64,000 nucleotides of DNA, taken from positions 274,964 to 338,963 of the forward strand of contig JAEYWD010000008.1 of NCBI GenBank assembly GCA_023429135.1, written 5' to 3'. Below are positions 43,051 to 52,287 of the stretch, piece by piece. The DNA comes from Bacteroidota bacterium. GTDB taxonomy: Bacteria > Bacteroidota > Bacteroidia > Bacteroidales > JAAUTT01. The notes below the pieces were generated by a model. That model worked only from the letters and a program-made list of their open reading frames with translations, did no database searches and was not told the DNA's origin. Both the position numbers and the translations under genes were made by a program. The number at the start of each line of letters is the position of its first letter. Within the stretch, counting starts at the first letter, position 1.

Positions 43051-43102
43051 TTTTTTTTATTGATATTATGTTTTTTCTTTTCGTGAAAAACAGCCCAAAA
43101 AT

Positions 43103-43142
43103 AAAAAAAATGATTGAGACTCAAGGTTCCAATCATTTTTTA
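43103..43142 (-). terminator. Intrinsic terminator after the dksA-like gene
   Basis: On the - strand, AAAAATGATTG pairs with CAATCATTTTTT around a 13-nt loop and is followed by a T-run. It separates the ileS-dksA unit from lspA. Confidence 0.75.
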
Positions 43143-43161
43143 AAGGTTAATATATGTTAAC

Positions 43162-43539
43162 TTACCTTTGACTCTGTTTAACGTCAATGCTAAGTGTAGC
43201 ATGGGGCACTGCCCTTAACCGTTCTTTAGGAATAAGTTTGCCTGTTTCCCTGCATATACCGTAAGTTTTGTTTTCGATACGGATCATAGCTGCCTGCAGG
43301 TGCTGTATAAACTTAAGCTGACGTTGGGCTAATTTTCCAGCCTCTTCTTTCGACAACGTAGCTGCTCCTTCTTCCAAAACTTTAAAAGTAGGTGATGTGT
43401 CTTCGGTGTCGTTACTCTCGCTGTGAGTAATGGCACTCTTAAGTAATTCGTAGTCCTGTTTTGCCTTCTCTAGCTTTTCAAGAATTATTTCCTTAAATTC
43501 TTCAAGCTCAGCATCTGAATATCGGTTCTTTTCTGCCAT
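43162..43539 (-). CDS. DksA/TraR-family regulator with degenerate zinc finger
   Basis: A 125-residue protein with an N-terminal coiled coil (ELEEFKEIILEKLEKAKQDY) and a C-terminal DksA-type finger region GICRETGKLIPKERLRAVPH. Only one of the four zinc cysteines remains, the normal state for the Bacteroidetes version. It would bind the RNA polymerase secondary channel. It follows ileS by 51 bp. Confidence 0.9.
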   Translation of the reverse strand: MAEKNRYSDAELEEFKEIILEKLEKAKQDYELLKSAITHSESNDTEDTSPTFKVLEEGAATLSKEEAGKLAQRQLKFIQHLQAAMIRIENKTYGICRETGKLIPKERLRAVPHATLSIDVKQSQR

Positions 43540-43590
43540 AACTCAAATTTTTTTTAAAGATAGTAAAATTATTAATCTTTAATATTAGTA

Positions 43591-46500
43591 TTATTTTATC
43601 CTAATTAACTTTAAAAACGTCTTAATATTATCGTCGAGCTCAATTTCAAATGCATCAGGCTCTTCCAGTTTATCAACCAGTTCAATTCCGGTGGCCAGGG
43701 TTTGGGCGGCAATATACGATTTATATTTTTCCAAAGCTGAAATAATGGCCTCTTGCTTAAGAATTTTGATTGATATTTTATCCGTTACATCAAACCCGCT
43801 ATCCTTGCGAAGGTTCTGAATGCGATTGATAAATTCCCGGGCTAATCCTTCCTGGATCAAATCTTCGGTTAAAGTTATATCCAAAGCAACGGTAAGCTTA
43901 CCATCGCTGGCCACCAGCCATCCTGGTATGTCTTCTGATGTAATTTCCACATCTTCGAGCGAAATGAGAACCTCAACTCCGTCAATTAACAATTTAAGAC
44001 TTTCATTGCCCCTGCGTTCAATCTGACCAATTTTGGCCTGGTCGAATTGGGTAAATGCTGCTGAAATCCCCTTCATCTGCTTGCCATATTTTGGGCCAAG
44101 GGTTTTGAAGTTGGGTTTTATCTTTTTAACAAGAATACCGTCGGTTTCATCCACATACTTCAGTTCCTTTACGTTAACCTCAGTAAGTATTAGTTTTTTC
44201 ACCTCGTCAATCTTTGCTCCCAACGCCATGTCCAACAGAGGAATCATGATCTTTTGCAGCGGCTGACGTACTTTTATATTCACCTTACGGCGCAATCCCA
44301 GAACTAGTGAAGATATGCGCTGTGCCAGATCCATTCGTTCCTCAAGATCTTTATCCACAAGTGAAGAGTCGTATTTTGGAAAATCGGATAAATGAACCGA
44401 TTCACAATTTTCCATCCCAGTCGTGGAATTGAGATCCATATAAAGCCTATCGGCATAGAACGGGGCTATTGGCGCTGCAAGTTTTGCCACCGTAACCAAA
44501 CAGGTATATAAAGTTTGATATGCTGCAAGTTTATCACTATCCATTTCTCCACCCCAGTAACGTTTGCGGTTAAGCCGTACATACCAGTTACTCAGGTTCT
44601 CGGTAACAAAGTCGGCAATTGCACGACCAGCACGTGTAGGTTCATAAGTTTCGTAACAATCCTCAACTTCCTTAATTAAGGAGTTAAGAAGTGAAATGAT
44701 CCACCTATCGATCTCGGGTCTGTCTTTAACAGGAACTTCCGGTTTATCGTTAATAAACTTATCTACATTGGAATAAAGAGCAAAAAACGAATAGGTATTA
44801 TAAAGTGTTCCGAAGAATTTACGGTTTACTTCGTCAATACCACCCATGTCGAATTTTAGGTTGTCCCAAGGTTGCGCGTTTGTAATCATGTACCAGCGCA
44901 AAGGATCGGACCCATATTTCTCAATAGTTTCGAAAGGATCCACGGCATTGCCCAGGCGTTTCGACATTTTATTGCCATTCTTATCCAGTACCAAACCATT
45001 GGAAACAATATTTTTGAAAGCCACTGAGTCGAATAACATCACAGCAATGGCGTGCAATGTAAAGAACCATCCACGGGTTTGGTCAACACCCTCAGCTATG
45101 AAATCAGCAGGGTAAGGAAGCCCCTCCCCGACCCTCCCCAAAAGGGAGGGAGAAGAATGCTCCGATTGTAGTTTGGATGCTTTATTTAAGGCCTCTGATA
45201 TCTTGTCTAAAACATTATCAATATTACCAACGACTTCCTCATTTGAGAATCTTATTATGGAAAAACCCAGCGCTTTCAGGATTTCGGTCCTCAGTTTATC
45301 TGCTTCGGCAATCTCAGGTATAGAATGATAACCTCCATCAACCTCAACAATCAATTTACAAGACAAACAAACAAAATCAACAATAAACTCATCAATAATA
45401 TGTTGTCTTCTAAATTTATAATTCTCAAGCCTTTTCCCACGCAAATGATGCCATAGAAAACTCTCAGCCTCCGTTTGATATTTTTTTCTTTCTTTAGAAA
45501 GCTCACTTAACAAAGGATAAATAGAAGCTCTTGCTGTTTGATAACCAGGGCTTTTCTCTCCCCCTTTGGGGGAGTCGGAGGGGGCCTCAAAAGGATAGTG
45601 ATATTGGGCATATGGCATTGCTCCCGAGTCAAACCAAACGTCAATCAGGTCGGTTTCGCGGGTCATTTTCTTTCCGGAAGGTGACACCAGGAAAATTTCA
45701 TCAACAAACGGCCTGTGAAGGTCGAAGAGGTTATAATTGGTTTCGGAATTATCTCCTTCGCTGAATTTTTCGAGCGGATTGGTGACCATCATTCCGGCTT
45801 TAACGGCTTTTTCAATCTCGGCTTTTAATTCAGCTACCGAACCAATGCAGATTTCTTCGGAACCATCTTCAGTACGCCAGATTGGCAGAGGTGTTCCCCA
45901 ATAGCGGGAGCGACTCAGGTTCCAATCCTGAAGGTTTTCGAGCCATTTGCCAAATCGACCTGTTCCGGTAGACGCCGGTTTCCAGTTGATGGTATCGTTC
46001 AGCTCCATCATTCTTTCCTTGAGAGCCGTGGTTTTGATAAACCATGAGTCGAGCGGATAGTAGAGAACCGGTTTATCCGTTCTCCAGCAATGCGGGTAGG
46101 TATGAACGTGCTTTTCTATTTTAAATGCCTTGTTTTCTTTTTTAAGCATCACAGCAATATCCACATCAACAGTGGCATCGTCGTCGGTCAGGGTGGCATC
46201 GTAGCTGTTTTTAACATAACGGCCACTGAAAGGACCCATGCCTCCTACAAATTTCCCTTGTTTGTCTACGAGTGTAAGTGCACCAATTCCATTTTCGCGA
46301 GCCACTTTAAAGTCGTCGGCACCAAAGCTGGGTGCAATATGAACAATACCGGTACCATCCTCGGTAGTAACAAAATCGCCGAGAACAACGCGGAATGCAT
46401 CTCCTGTTGCAGGCTGATGGAAAGGTATAAGCTGCTCGTAACGAATTTCATTAAACTGGCTGCCTTTATATTCTCCTATAACTTTAAAAGGTATTTCCTT

Positions 46501-47406
46501 ATGACCTAACTGATAATCTTCAAAAGCAAGCTCGGCATGTTTCGGGTTAAAATGGTTGTTAAGCAAATCTTTTGCAAGAATTACGGTACACGGAACACCC
46601 GAGTAAGGATTAAAGGTTAAGACTTTTACATAAGTAATATCTTTCCCAACTGCAAGCGCTGTATTCGATGGTAAAGTCCATGGAGTAGTGGTCCATGCCA
46701 GAAAATACACGGGAGTATCAGTATTCTCGAACAAAAACTCCGATTTGGCATTTTTAACGACATTAAACATGGCCACCATGGTGGTATCTTTCACATCGCG
46801 GTAGCAACCAGGCTGATTCAGCTCGTGGGTACTAAGTCCCGTTCCTGCTGCAGGAGAGTATGGCTGGATGGTGTATCCCTTGTATAAAAGATCTTTTTCG
46901 TATAACTTTTTCAATAACCACCACAAGGTTTCGATATACCGGTTATCGTAGGTAATATAGGGATGTTCCATATCCACCCAGTAACCCATTTTTTCGGTGA
47001 GTTCTTCCCACAGGTCGGTATATTTCATTACATCCTTGCGGCATGCATTGTTGTAATCGGCAATGCTGATTTTTTTGCCAATGTCTTCCTTGGTTATCCC
47101 CAATGCTTTTTCCACACCCAACTCAACAGGCAAACCATGTGTATCCCAACCAGCTTTACGTTCAACATAAAAACCTTTCATGGTTTTAAAACGGCAGAAA
47201 ATATCTTTGATTGCACGTGCCATCACGTGGTGAATACCGGGGATACCATTGGCAGAAGGAGGTCCTTCGTAAAATACAAATGTTGGATGGCCTTTTCGAA
47301 GCTCCAATGTCTTTTTGAAAGTGCCATTATTATTCCATATAGCAAGAATTTCCTTGTTAACTTGCGATAAATCAAATTTTTTATACTCCGGAAAACGATT
47401 ACTCAT
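43591..47406 (-). CDS. ileS: Isoleucyl-tRNA synthetase interrupted in frame by a DUF559 nuclease domain
   Basis: A 1271-residue class I synthetase, about 150 residues longer than usual. The N-terminal catalytic half has PPSANGIPGIHHVMARAIKD (HIGH-like), then the editing domain, and LIDVWFDSGAMPYAQYHYPF up to Glu607. Residues 608 to about 764 are foreign. The enzyme resumes at YPADFIAEGVDQTRGWFFTL and continues through NKMSKRLGN (Lys813 onward) and the anticodon-binding domain. Removing the insert gives about 1114 residues, the normal size. All synthetase motifs are intact and the frame is unbroken, so the fusion is probably translated. An AGAAGGA ribosome site precedes the ATG. Confidence 0.95.
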   Translation of the reverse strand: MSNRFPEYKKFDLSQVNKEILAIWNNNGTFKKTLELRKGHPTFVFYEGPPSANGIPGIHHVMARAIKDIFCRFKTMKGFYVERKAGWDTHGLPVELGVEKALGITKEDIGKKISIADYNNACRKDVMKYTDLWEELTEKMGYWVDMEHPYITYDNRYIETLWWLLKKLYEKDLLYKGYTIQPYSPAAGTGLSTHELNQPGCYRDVKDTTMVAMFNVVKNAKSEFLFENTDTPVYFLAWTTTPWTLPSNTALAVGKDITYVKVLTFNPYSGVPCTVILAKDLLNNHFNPKHAELAFEDYQLGHKEIPFKVIGEYKGSQFNEIRYEQLIPFHQPATGDAFRVVLGDFVTTEDGTGIVHIAPSFGADDFKVARENGIGALTLVDKQGKFVGGMGPFSGRYVKNSYDATLTDDDATVDVDIAVMLKKENKAFKIEKHVHTYPHCWRTDKPVLYYPLDSWFIKTTALKERMMELNDTINWKPASTGTGRFGKWLENLQDWNLSRSRYWGTPLPIWRTEDGSEEICIGSVAELKAEIEKAVKAGMMVTNPLEKFSEGDNSETNYNLFDLHRPFVDEIFLVSPSGKKMTRETDLIDVWFDSGAMPYAQYHYPFEAPSDSPKGGEKSPGYQTARASIYPLLSELSKERKKYQTEAESFLWHHLRGKRLENYKFRRQHIIDEFIVDFVCLSCKLIVEVDGGYHSIPEIAEADKLRTEILKALGFSIIRFSNEEVVGNIDNVLDKISEALNKASKLQSEHSSPSLLGRVGEGLPYPADFIAEGVDQTRGWFFTLHAIAVMLFDSVAFKNIVSNGLVLDKNGNKMSKRLGNAVDPFETIEKYGSDPLRWYMITNAQPWDNLKFDMGGIDEVNRKFFGTLYNTYSFFALYSNVDKFINDKPEVPVKDRPEIDRWIISLLNSLIKEVEDCYETYEPTRAGRAIADFVTENLSNWYVRLNRKRYWGGEMDSDKLAAYQTLYTCLVTVAKLAAPIAPFYADRLYMDLNSTTGMENCESVHLSDFPKYDSSLVDKDLEERMDLAQRISSLVLGLRRKVNIKVRQPLQKIMIPLLDMALGAKIDEVKKLILTEVNVKELKYVDETDGILVKKIKPNFKTLGPKYGKQMKGISAAFTQFDQAKIGQIERRGNESLKLLIDGVEVLISLEDVEITSEDIPGWLVASDGKLTVALDITLTEDLIQEGLAREFINRIQNLRKDSGFDVTDKISIKILKQEAIISALEKYKSYIAAQTLATGIELVDKLEEPDAFEIELDDNIKTFLKLIRIK
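45115..45588 (-). mobile_element. DUF559 endonuclease element inserted in ileS, with terminal inverted repeats
   Basis: A 474-bp in-frame segment. The two ends are inverted copies of one motif (C-rich run, GAC, CCCC-AAA-GGGG core), at 45117-45165 and 45553-45588, and are translated as APSDSPKGGEK and SPSLLGRVGEG. The centre encodes a DUF559 domain related to Vsr-type nucleases: ESFLWHHLRGKRLENYKFRR, then FIVDFVCLSCKLIVEVDGGY. The acidic residues of the PD-(D/E)xK core are kept. The segment contains no methionine, so it is not easily translated alone from an ATG. No intein splice motifs are seen. Confidence 0.85.
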
Positions 47407-47553
47407 AATAAATCCTTCTGTTAGACTAAACCAGTAGGGTAATCTCTAGTCATCGGGCATCGACAAAGTAAACCTCCAATCATTAAAAATGTTCGGAAAC
47501 TGCGTAGTATGCTAAAAAACTTACGGTTACCATCTGGTAATTTAAAAAGTCTA

Positions 47554-47584
47554 CAAAGATAGAATTATCAGATAAATACGGAAA
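47554..47584 (-). promoter_or_regulatory. Probable ileS promoter
   Basis: On the - strand TTTC at 47584-47581, about 19 bp, then TATCTTTG (47561-47554) fits the Bacteroidetes -33/-7 pattern. The leader to the ATG at 47406 would be about 140 nt and contains a small hairpin TTACCA-GA-TGGTAA. Confidence 0.5.
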
Positions 47585-47600
47585 GATTATGTGGCTTTTT

Positions 47601-48224
47601 TTAGAAAAATAAAATGGTGCAAAACATCACCATAAATCCAAGCCCAAAGCCAGAATACACCTGGGCTGGAGTATGACTATCGAGTAAAAGGCGCGAGGTT
47701 GCAGTTATGCCCGATAAAAAAATAAACAGAATGAGATAAGCCATCACGTTAGAATGCATAAAAACAGCAAGTGATACAATCAAGCCAACAATTCCTCCCA
47801 AACCAATCATGTGGGCGCTAATTTTCCATTTTAAGGTGATTACCAGGGTAAAGGCAACACAAAGAGTGGAACCCAGTAAAAATACCTGAAGCGCTTTAGG
47901 AACTGAGGAACCGCTCATTAAATAATAGGCAGAAAAGAACGAGATGGTTGTTAACACCAAAGGAATGATCCTTTCCTGCGAGGAATTCATCTGGATATTT
48001 AAAATAATCCGGCGATAAAGAAAGAGGGGGATAAAAAAGAGGGGGATTCCCAGCGTGCAAATAGCCACAAGCAAAAATACCGATCTCTTAAATTCAAATG
48101 GTAGAAATGAAATGTATGTTCCTGAATTAAAGAGTATCAATATTCCGAACATAGGCATCAACAAAGGATGCATTGCATAGGAAACTGTTTTGGGTATATC
48201 CTTAAGAAGAATTCTGGCCAACAT
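47601..48224 (-). CDS. PAP2-like membrane protein
   Basis: A 207-residue protein with about six membrane helices. The C-terminal segment SRLLLDSHTPAQVYSGFGLG resembles the last phosphatase motif of the PAP2 superfamily (SR, H, then D/Q and G), but the first K-R-P motif is not clear. It may be a lipid phosphatase or an inactive relative. It starts 4 bp after rpoN stops and is likely translated from the same mRNA. Confidence 0.65.
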   Translation of the reverse strand: MLARILLKDIPKTVSYAMHPLLMPMFGILILFNSGTYISFLPFEFKRSVFLLVAICTLGIPLFFIPLFLYRRIILNIQMNSSQERIIPLVLTTISFFSAYYLMSGSSVPKALQVFLLGSTLCVAFTLVITLKWKISAHMIGLGGIVGLIVSLAVFMHSNVMAYLILFIFLSGITATSRLLLDSHTPAQVYSGFGLGFMVMFCTILFF

Positions 48225-48228
48225 GCTT

Positions 48229-49668
48229 TTATAATTCTTTTCTCAAACGTGCAACCGGAATATTCAACTGTTCCCTGTATTTGGCTACAGTTCTCCGGGC
48301 TATCTGATATCCCTTTTTCTGAAGGATTTCGGCTAATTCATCATCGGTAAGCGGTTTTCGTTTCGATTCAGCTTCGATACATTCTTCCAGAATCTTTTTA
48401 ATTTCACGGGTTGAAACTTCTTCGCCTGAATCGGTCTGCATTCCTTCCGAAAAGAAATATTTAAGCGGGAATATTCCGAAATGCGTCTGAATGTATTTGC
48501 TATTGGCAACGCGCGAAATGGTGCTGATATCCAGTCCGGTTTTATCAGCAATATCTTTCAGAATCATGGGTTTCAGAAACATTTCGTCACCATCCTGAAA
48601 ATATAGCTTCTGGTAATCAATTATTGCTTCCATGGTGGCCATCAATGTATTCTGACGTTGTTTGATAGCATCGATAAACCATCGTGCCGAATCCATTTTC
48701 TGCTTCACAAAACTTGCAGCATCTTTCATTTGTCCGGCTGATTTGCCTTTACCGCTATGGCTATAAGAATCAAGCATTTCGCTGTAGGTTTTGCTTACTC
48801 TTAACTCGGGTACATTACGCGAATTGAGGCTAAGCTGAAGTTCGCCATCCTCATTTTCAAGAATAAAATCGGGAATAACATGTTCGGCAACCTTACTGTG
48901 AGGATCGGAATAGCCTCCACCAGGTTTAGGGTTCAGCTTCAGAATTTCATCAACAGCTTCTTTCATCTGTTGCTCAGTGATATTCAGCCGGTCGATAATG
49001 CGGTCGAAGTGCTTCTTGGTGAACTCGTCGAAGTGATGTTTCAATATTTTCCTGGCCAGAACAACCTCAGGCTGGTTCTGGTCGCGGGTTTGAATCTGCA
49101 GAATAAGACATTCCTGCAAATCGCGGGCGCCAACTCCCGGAGGATCAAAATCCTGAATTATCCTGAGTATTTCAAGAAGTTCAAACTCATTGGTTTTAAT
49201 GTTCTGCGAGAAGGCAAGATCGTCGGCAATGGCTTCCAGTTTGCGACGCAAATATCCATCGTCATCAATATTTCCAATGAGATAAAGGGCGAGCTCTTCT
49301 TTACGTTCGTCGAGATCGCGCAAACCTAACTGATTCTCGAGATAATCGTGAAACGAGAACCCAACCGAAAATGGAATATCGGGCTTGAGTTCGGGCTTGG
49401 AGTAATTATTCGAATTAAGTTTATATGATGGTGTATCGTCGTACTCATATTCGTCGAGCGTGACCTGGTGCTCTTCCTTGGCAGCCATATCATCAATCGA
49501 TTCATCGGAATTTTCATCAGCACCTTCTTCCAAAGCCGGATTTTCTTCTATTTCTTTCTTGATACGTTGCTCTAGTTGCATAGAAGGTATCTCCAGCAGC
49601 TTTATCATTTGAATCTGCTGAGGCGAAAGTTTCTGAAGAAGTTTTTGCTGGAGTTTCTGTCGAAGCAT
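48229..49668 (-). CDS. rpoN: RNA polymerase sigma-54 factor
   Basis: A 479-residue sigma-54. The glutamine- and leucine-rich region I (QKLSPQQIQMIKLLEIPSMQ), acidic region II, the core-binding region and the RpoN box (ARRTVAKYREQL) near the C-terminus are all present. It recognises -24/-12 promoters such as the one before nifH and requires an AAA+ activator such as the NifA encoded at 33.9-35.5 kb. It is therefore a functional partner of the nif island although located in the housekeeping region. Confidence 0.97.
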   Translation of the reverse strand: MLRQKLQQKLLQKLSPQQIQMIKLLEIPSMQLEQRIKKEIEENPALEEGADENSDESIDDMAAKEEHQVTLDEYEYDDTPSYKLNSNNYSKPELKPDIPFSVGFSFHDYLENQLGLRDLDERKEELALYLIGNIDDDGYLRRKLEAIADDLAFSQNIKTNEFELLEILRIIQDFDPPGVGARDLQECLILQIQTRDQNQPEVVLARKILKHHFDEFTKKHFDRIIDRLNITEQQMKEAVDEILKLNPKPGGGYSDPHSKVAEHVIPDFILENEDGELQLSLNSRNVPELRVSKTYSEMLDSYSHSGKGKSAGQMKDAASFVKQKMDSARWFIDAIKQRQNTLMATMEAIIDYQKLYFQDGDEMFLKPMILKDIADKTGLDISTISRVANSKYIQTHFGIFPLKYFFSEGMQTDSGEEVSTREIKKILEECIEAESKRKPLTDDELAEILQKKGYQIARRTVAKYREQLNIPVARLRKEL

Positions 49669-49803
49669 ATGGTTTCTCCTTTAGGACCTTTAGTTATTTC
49701 GTTTACCTACAAATTTAACGATTTTTTAGATGGAAAGTTCCAATAGAAACTTCTAAATATTGTCAGGTTCCGAAAGTTCTCTCTCAAAATACGGGCCAAA
49801 AAT

Positions 49804-49832
49804 GGAAAAAGCCCGATAAACGGGCCTTTCCA
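49804..49832 (-). terminator. Intrinsic terminator after asnS
   Basis: GGAAAGGCCCG-TTTAT-CGGGCTTTTTCC on the - strand, a GC-rich stem flanked by A/T tracts, 40 bp downstream of the asnS stop. Confidence 0.8.
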
Positions 49833-49872
49833 ATTATTTAATTCTATTTGATATTCAGAATGTTAAACTTTC

Positions 49873-51267
49873 TTAAAATTCAGCATTTTTTGGCGTTCTT
49901 GGGAACGGAATAACATCGCGAATATTAGCCATCCCGGAAATAAATAATAATAATCTTTCGAAACCTAAACCAAATCCTGCATGAGGTGCTGTTCCAAATT
50001 TACGGGTTTCGAGGTACCACCAAAGATCTTTTTGAGGTATACCCAGTTCATCAACTCTGGAAGTAAGTTTTTCATAACTTTCTTCACGCTGAGAGCCTCC
50101 GATGATTTCGCCAATTTTAGGGAAAAGCACATCCATGGCACGAACCGTTTTACCATCCTCGTTTTGTTTCATGTAGAATGCTTTGATATCCTTTGGATAA
50201 TCCGTGAGAATAACAGGACGTTTGAAATGTTTTTCAACCAGATATCTTTCATGCTCCGACTGAAGATCAGCTCCCCAGAAAACAGGAAATTCGAACTTCT
50301 GATCGGCTTTCTCAAGAATTTTAATACCCTCCGTATATGTTAATCGTTGAAAATCGTTTTCAGTTACGAACTTTAATCTGTCGATCAGTTCCTTATCATA
50401 CATTTCATTAAGGAATTTGAGATCGTCTTCACAATTCTCGAGCGCGTAGGTAATAAGATATTTCAGAAAATCTTCTGCAAGATCCATATTATCCTTAATT
50501 TCATAAAAAGCAACTTCAGGCTCAATCATCCAGAATTCGGCAAGATGGCGGGGTGTATTGGAATTTTCAGCGCGGAAAGTTGGCCCAAAGGTATAAATAG
50601 CGCCCAATGCCATTGCTCCCAATTCGCCTTCGAGCTGACCGGAAACAGTTAAATTGGTCGATTTACCAAAGAAATCATCCTCATAGTTAACCGATTTATC
50701 CGGGTTCAAGGGAATGTTTTTTAAATCGAGCGTTGTAACCTGGAACATTGCTCCGGCACCTTCTGCATCCGATCCGGTAATGATGGGAGTATGAAGATAG
50801 AAGAATCCGTTATCGTTAAAATACTTGTGAATAGCGAACGACATAGCATGACGAAGTCTCAGAATTGCTCCAAAAGTATTTGTACGGGGACGTAAATGAG
50901 CAATTTCGCGTAAAAATTCAAGCGTATGCCCTTTTTTCTGCAAGGGATATACTTCAGGATCGCATTCTCCATATAACTCAATTTCCGATGCCTGCATTTC
51001 AACACTCTGCCCCTGCCCCATCGATTTTACAATTTTACCCTGGGCTGCAATACATGCTCCTGTGGTAATTCTTTTCAATAAATCTTCCGAAAAGTTAGAA
51101 ACCTCAACAACAATCTGAAGATTATTTATTGTCGATCCATCGTTTAATGCAACAAAAGCAACATTTTTATTTCCTCTTTTTGTGCGAACCCACCCTTTAA
51201 CCAATATTTCGGTGTCGACTGGTTGCAAAGTAAGAACATCCTTTATTTTGAAACGCTCGTTCTTCAT
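49873..51267 (-). CDS. asnS: Asparaginyl-tRNA synthetase
   Basis: A 464-residue class IIb synthetase. An N-terminal OB-fold anticodon-binding domain (ILVKGWVRTKRGNKNVAFVA) is followed by the catalytic domain with motif 2 TFRAENSNTPRHLAEFWMIE and motif 3 GFGLGFERLLLFISG. The ending RTPKNAEF is typical of AsnRS rather than AspRS. It stands alone between a terminator and the divergent stress-protein gene. Confidence 0.96.
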   Translation of the reverse strand: MKNERFKIKDVLTLQPVDTEILVKGWVRTKRGNKNVAFVALNDGSTINNLQIVVEVSNFSEDLLKRITTGACIAAQGKIVKSMGQGQSVEMQASEIELYGECDPEVYPLQKKGHTLEFLREIAHLRPRTNTFGAILRLRHAMSFAIHKYFNDNGFFYLHTPIITGSDAEGAGAMFQVTTLDLKNIPLNPDKSVNYEDDFFGKSTNLTVSGQLEGELGAMALGAIYTFGPTFRAENSNTPRHLAEFWMIEPEVAFYEIKDNMDLAEDFLKYLITYALENCEDDLKFLNEMYDKELIDRLKFVTENDFQRLTYTEGIKILEKADQKFEFPVFWGADLQSEHERYLVEKHFKRPVILTDYPKDIKAFYMKQNEDGKTVRAMDVLFPKIGEIIGGSQREESYEKLTSRVDELGIPQKDLWWYLETRKFGTAPHAGFGLGFERLLLFISGMANIRDVIPFPRTPKNAEF

Positions 51268-51438
51268 ATATAATCATTTTTAACAAACCGCTAAAATAAA
51301 TATTTTTATGCATTTGCTATAAACAAATTTTGAGTTGTCTAAACAAACTAAAAGTTTAACATAACAATAAGATTTAACTGTCGTTATAAAATATTTAAAA
51401 GAAATTTATAATTTAGCCACACCAACCCTTTAAAAATT

Positions 51439-52287
51439 ATGGAAGAGATTAAGAAATTTATCCTTGTAACCTGGGATTTCACCGTTGTATCGGAGAATGC
51501 ACTTGAACATGCAATTCGAATTTCCAGAACTATTGATCAGGAAATTAATCTTATTCATATTATAAAACCTGCGACTTCTGCTTCTGAGGTAGAAAGTAAA
51601 AGAAAAAAAATGGAAGTTTCTGCCGACGAAACTTTTAAAAAATTTGGTATTAAACCGGGTGTGATAGTGAAAGAAGGATCTATTTTCAAAGATATTGCCC
51701 AATATGCATCCGACAACAAGGCTAGCCTGGTAGTAATGGGCACTCACGGGATGACCCGCAGCCAGCGAATGTTCGGTAGCTGGGCTTTAAGAGTTATTGT
51801 TGGTTCGAGCGTTCCTTTTATTGTTGTACAAGACAAACCTGCCAGCCACGAGAAATACTCAAAGGTGGTATTCCCTGTCGATTTTAAATCGGAAAACAAA
51901 GAAACTCTCAACTGGGCAATTTATTTCGGAAAATATTTCAATTCAAAAGTTTACCTCTATAAATATCCGGTAAGAGATAAGTCGCTGCAGAAAAAAATCA
52001 ATACCAATCTCAACTTCGCAATCAGGTTTCTGATTCAGAATAACCTTACATATGAGATTTTTTCTCCCGAAAAATCGAGCAACTTTACAAAGGAAACTAT
52101 TGCTTTTTCAAAGAGCATAGATGCAGATATTATCCTCACAGTTACCACCAAATACATCAGCTTTCTCGATTACATGTTTGGTGCCAAGGAACAGTTTATG
52201 ATTGCCAACAAGGAAAAGATTCCGGTAATGTGCATTAACCCAAAAGCAAACTTTGCTGCTGTTGGTCAGTTTATGTACGGACAGTAA
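51439..52287 (+). CDS. Universal stress protein, tandem UspA domains
   Basis: A 282-residue cytoplasmic protein with two Usp domains, about 1-140 and 150-275. The first has a good ATP-binding motif (GTHGMTRSQRMFGSW, then RVIVGSSVPFIVV). The second is degenerate and lacks it. Usp proteins respond to starvation and stress; the ligand is inferred. Its stop codon is directly next to the stop of the convergent Na/Pi gene. Confidence 0.9.
   Translation: MEEIKKFILVTWDFTVVSENALEHAIRISRTIDQEINLIHIIKPATSASEVESKRKKMEVSADETFKKFGIKPGVIVKEGSIFKDIAQYASDNKASLVVMGTHGMTRSQRMFGSWALRVIVGSSVPFIVVQDKPASHEKYSKVVFPVDFKSENKETLNWAIYFGKYFNSKVYLYKYPVRDKSLQKKINTNLNFAIRFLIQNNLTYEIFSPEKSSNFTKETIAFSKSIDADIILTVTTKYISFLDYMFGAKEQFMIANKEKIPVMCINPKANFAAVGQFMYGQ

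Noticed and set aside
43162..43539. Inactivated dksA because of lost zinc cysteines
   Set aside because: The single-Cys finger is normal for the Bacteroidetes family, and the rest is conserved.
45115..45588. Intein in IleRS
   Set aside because: No Cys/Ser block A start, no His-Asn C-terminal motif and no splicing domain. The ends are palindromic repeat peptides.
47407..47600. T-box riboswitch before ileS
   Set aside because: The leader lacks the conserved T-box sequence and specifier-loop layout. Only a small hairpin is visible.
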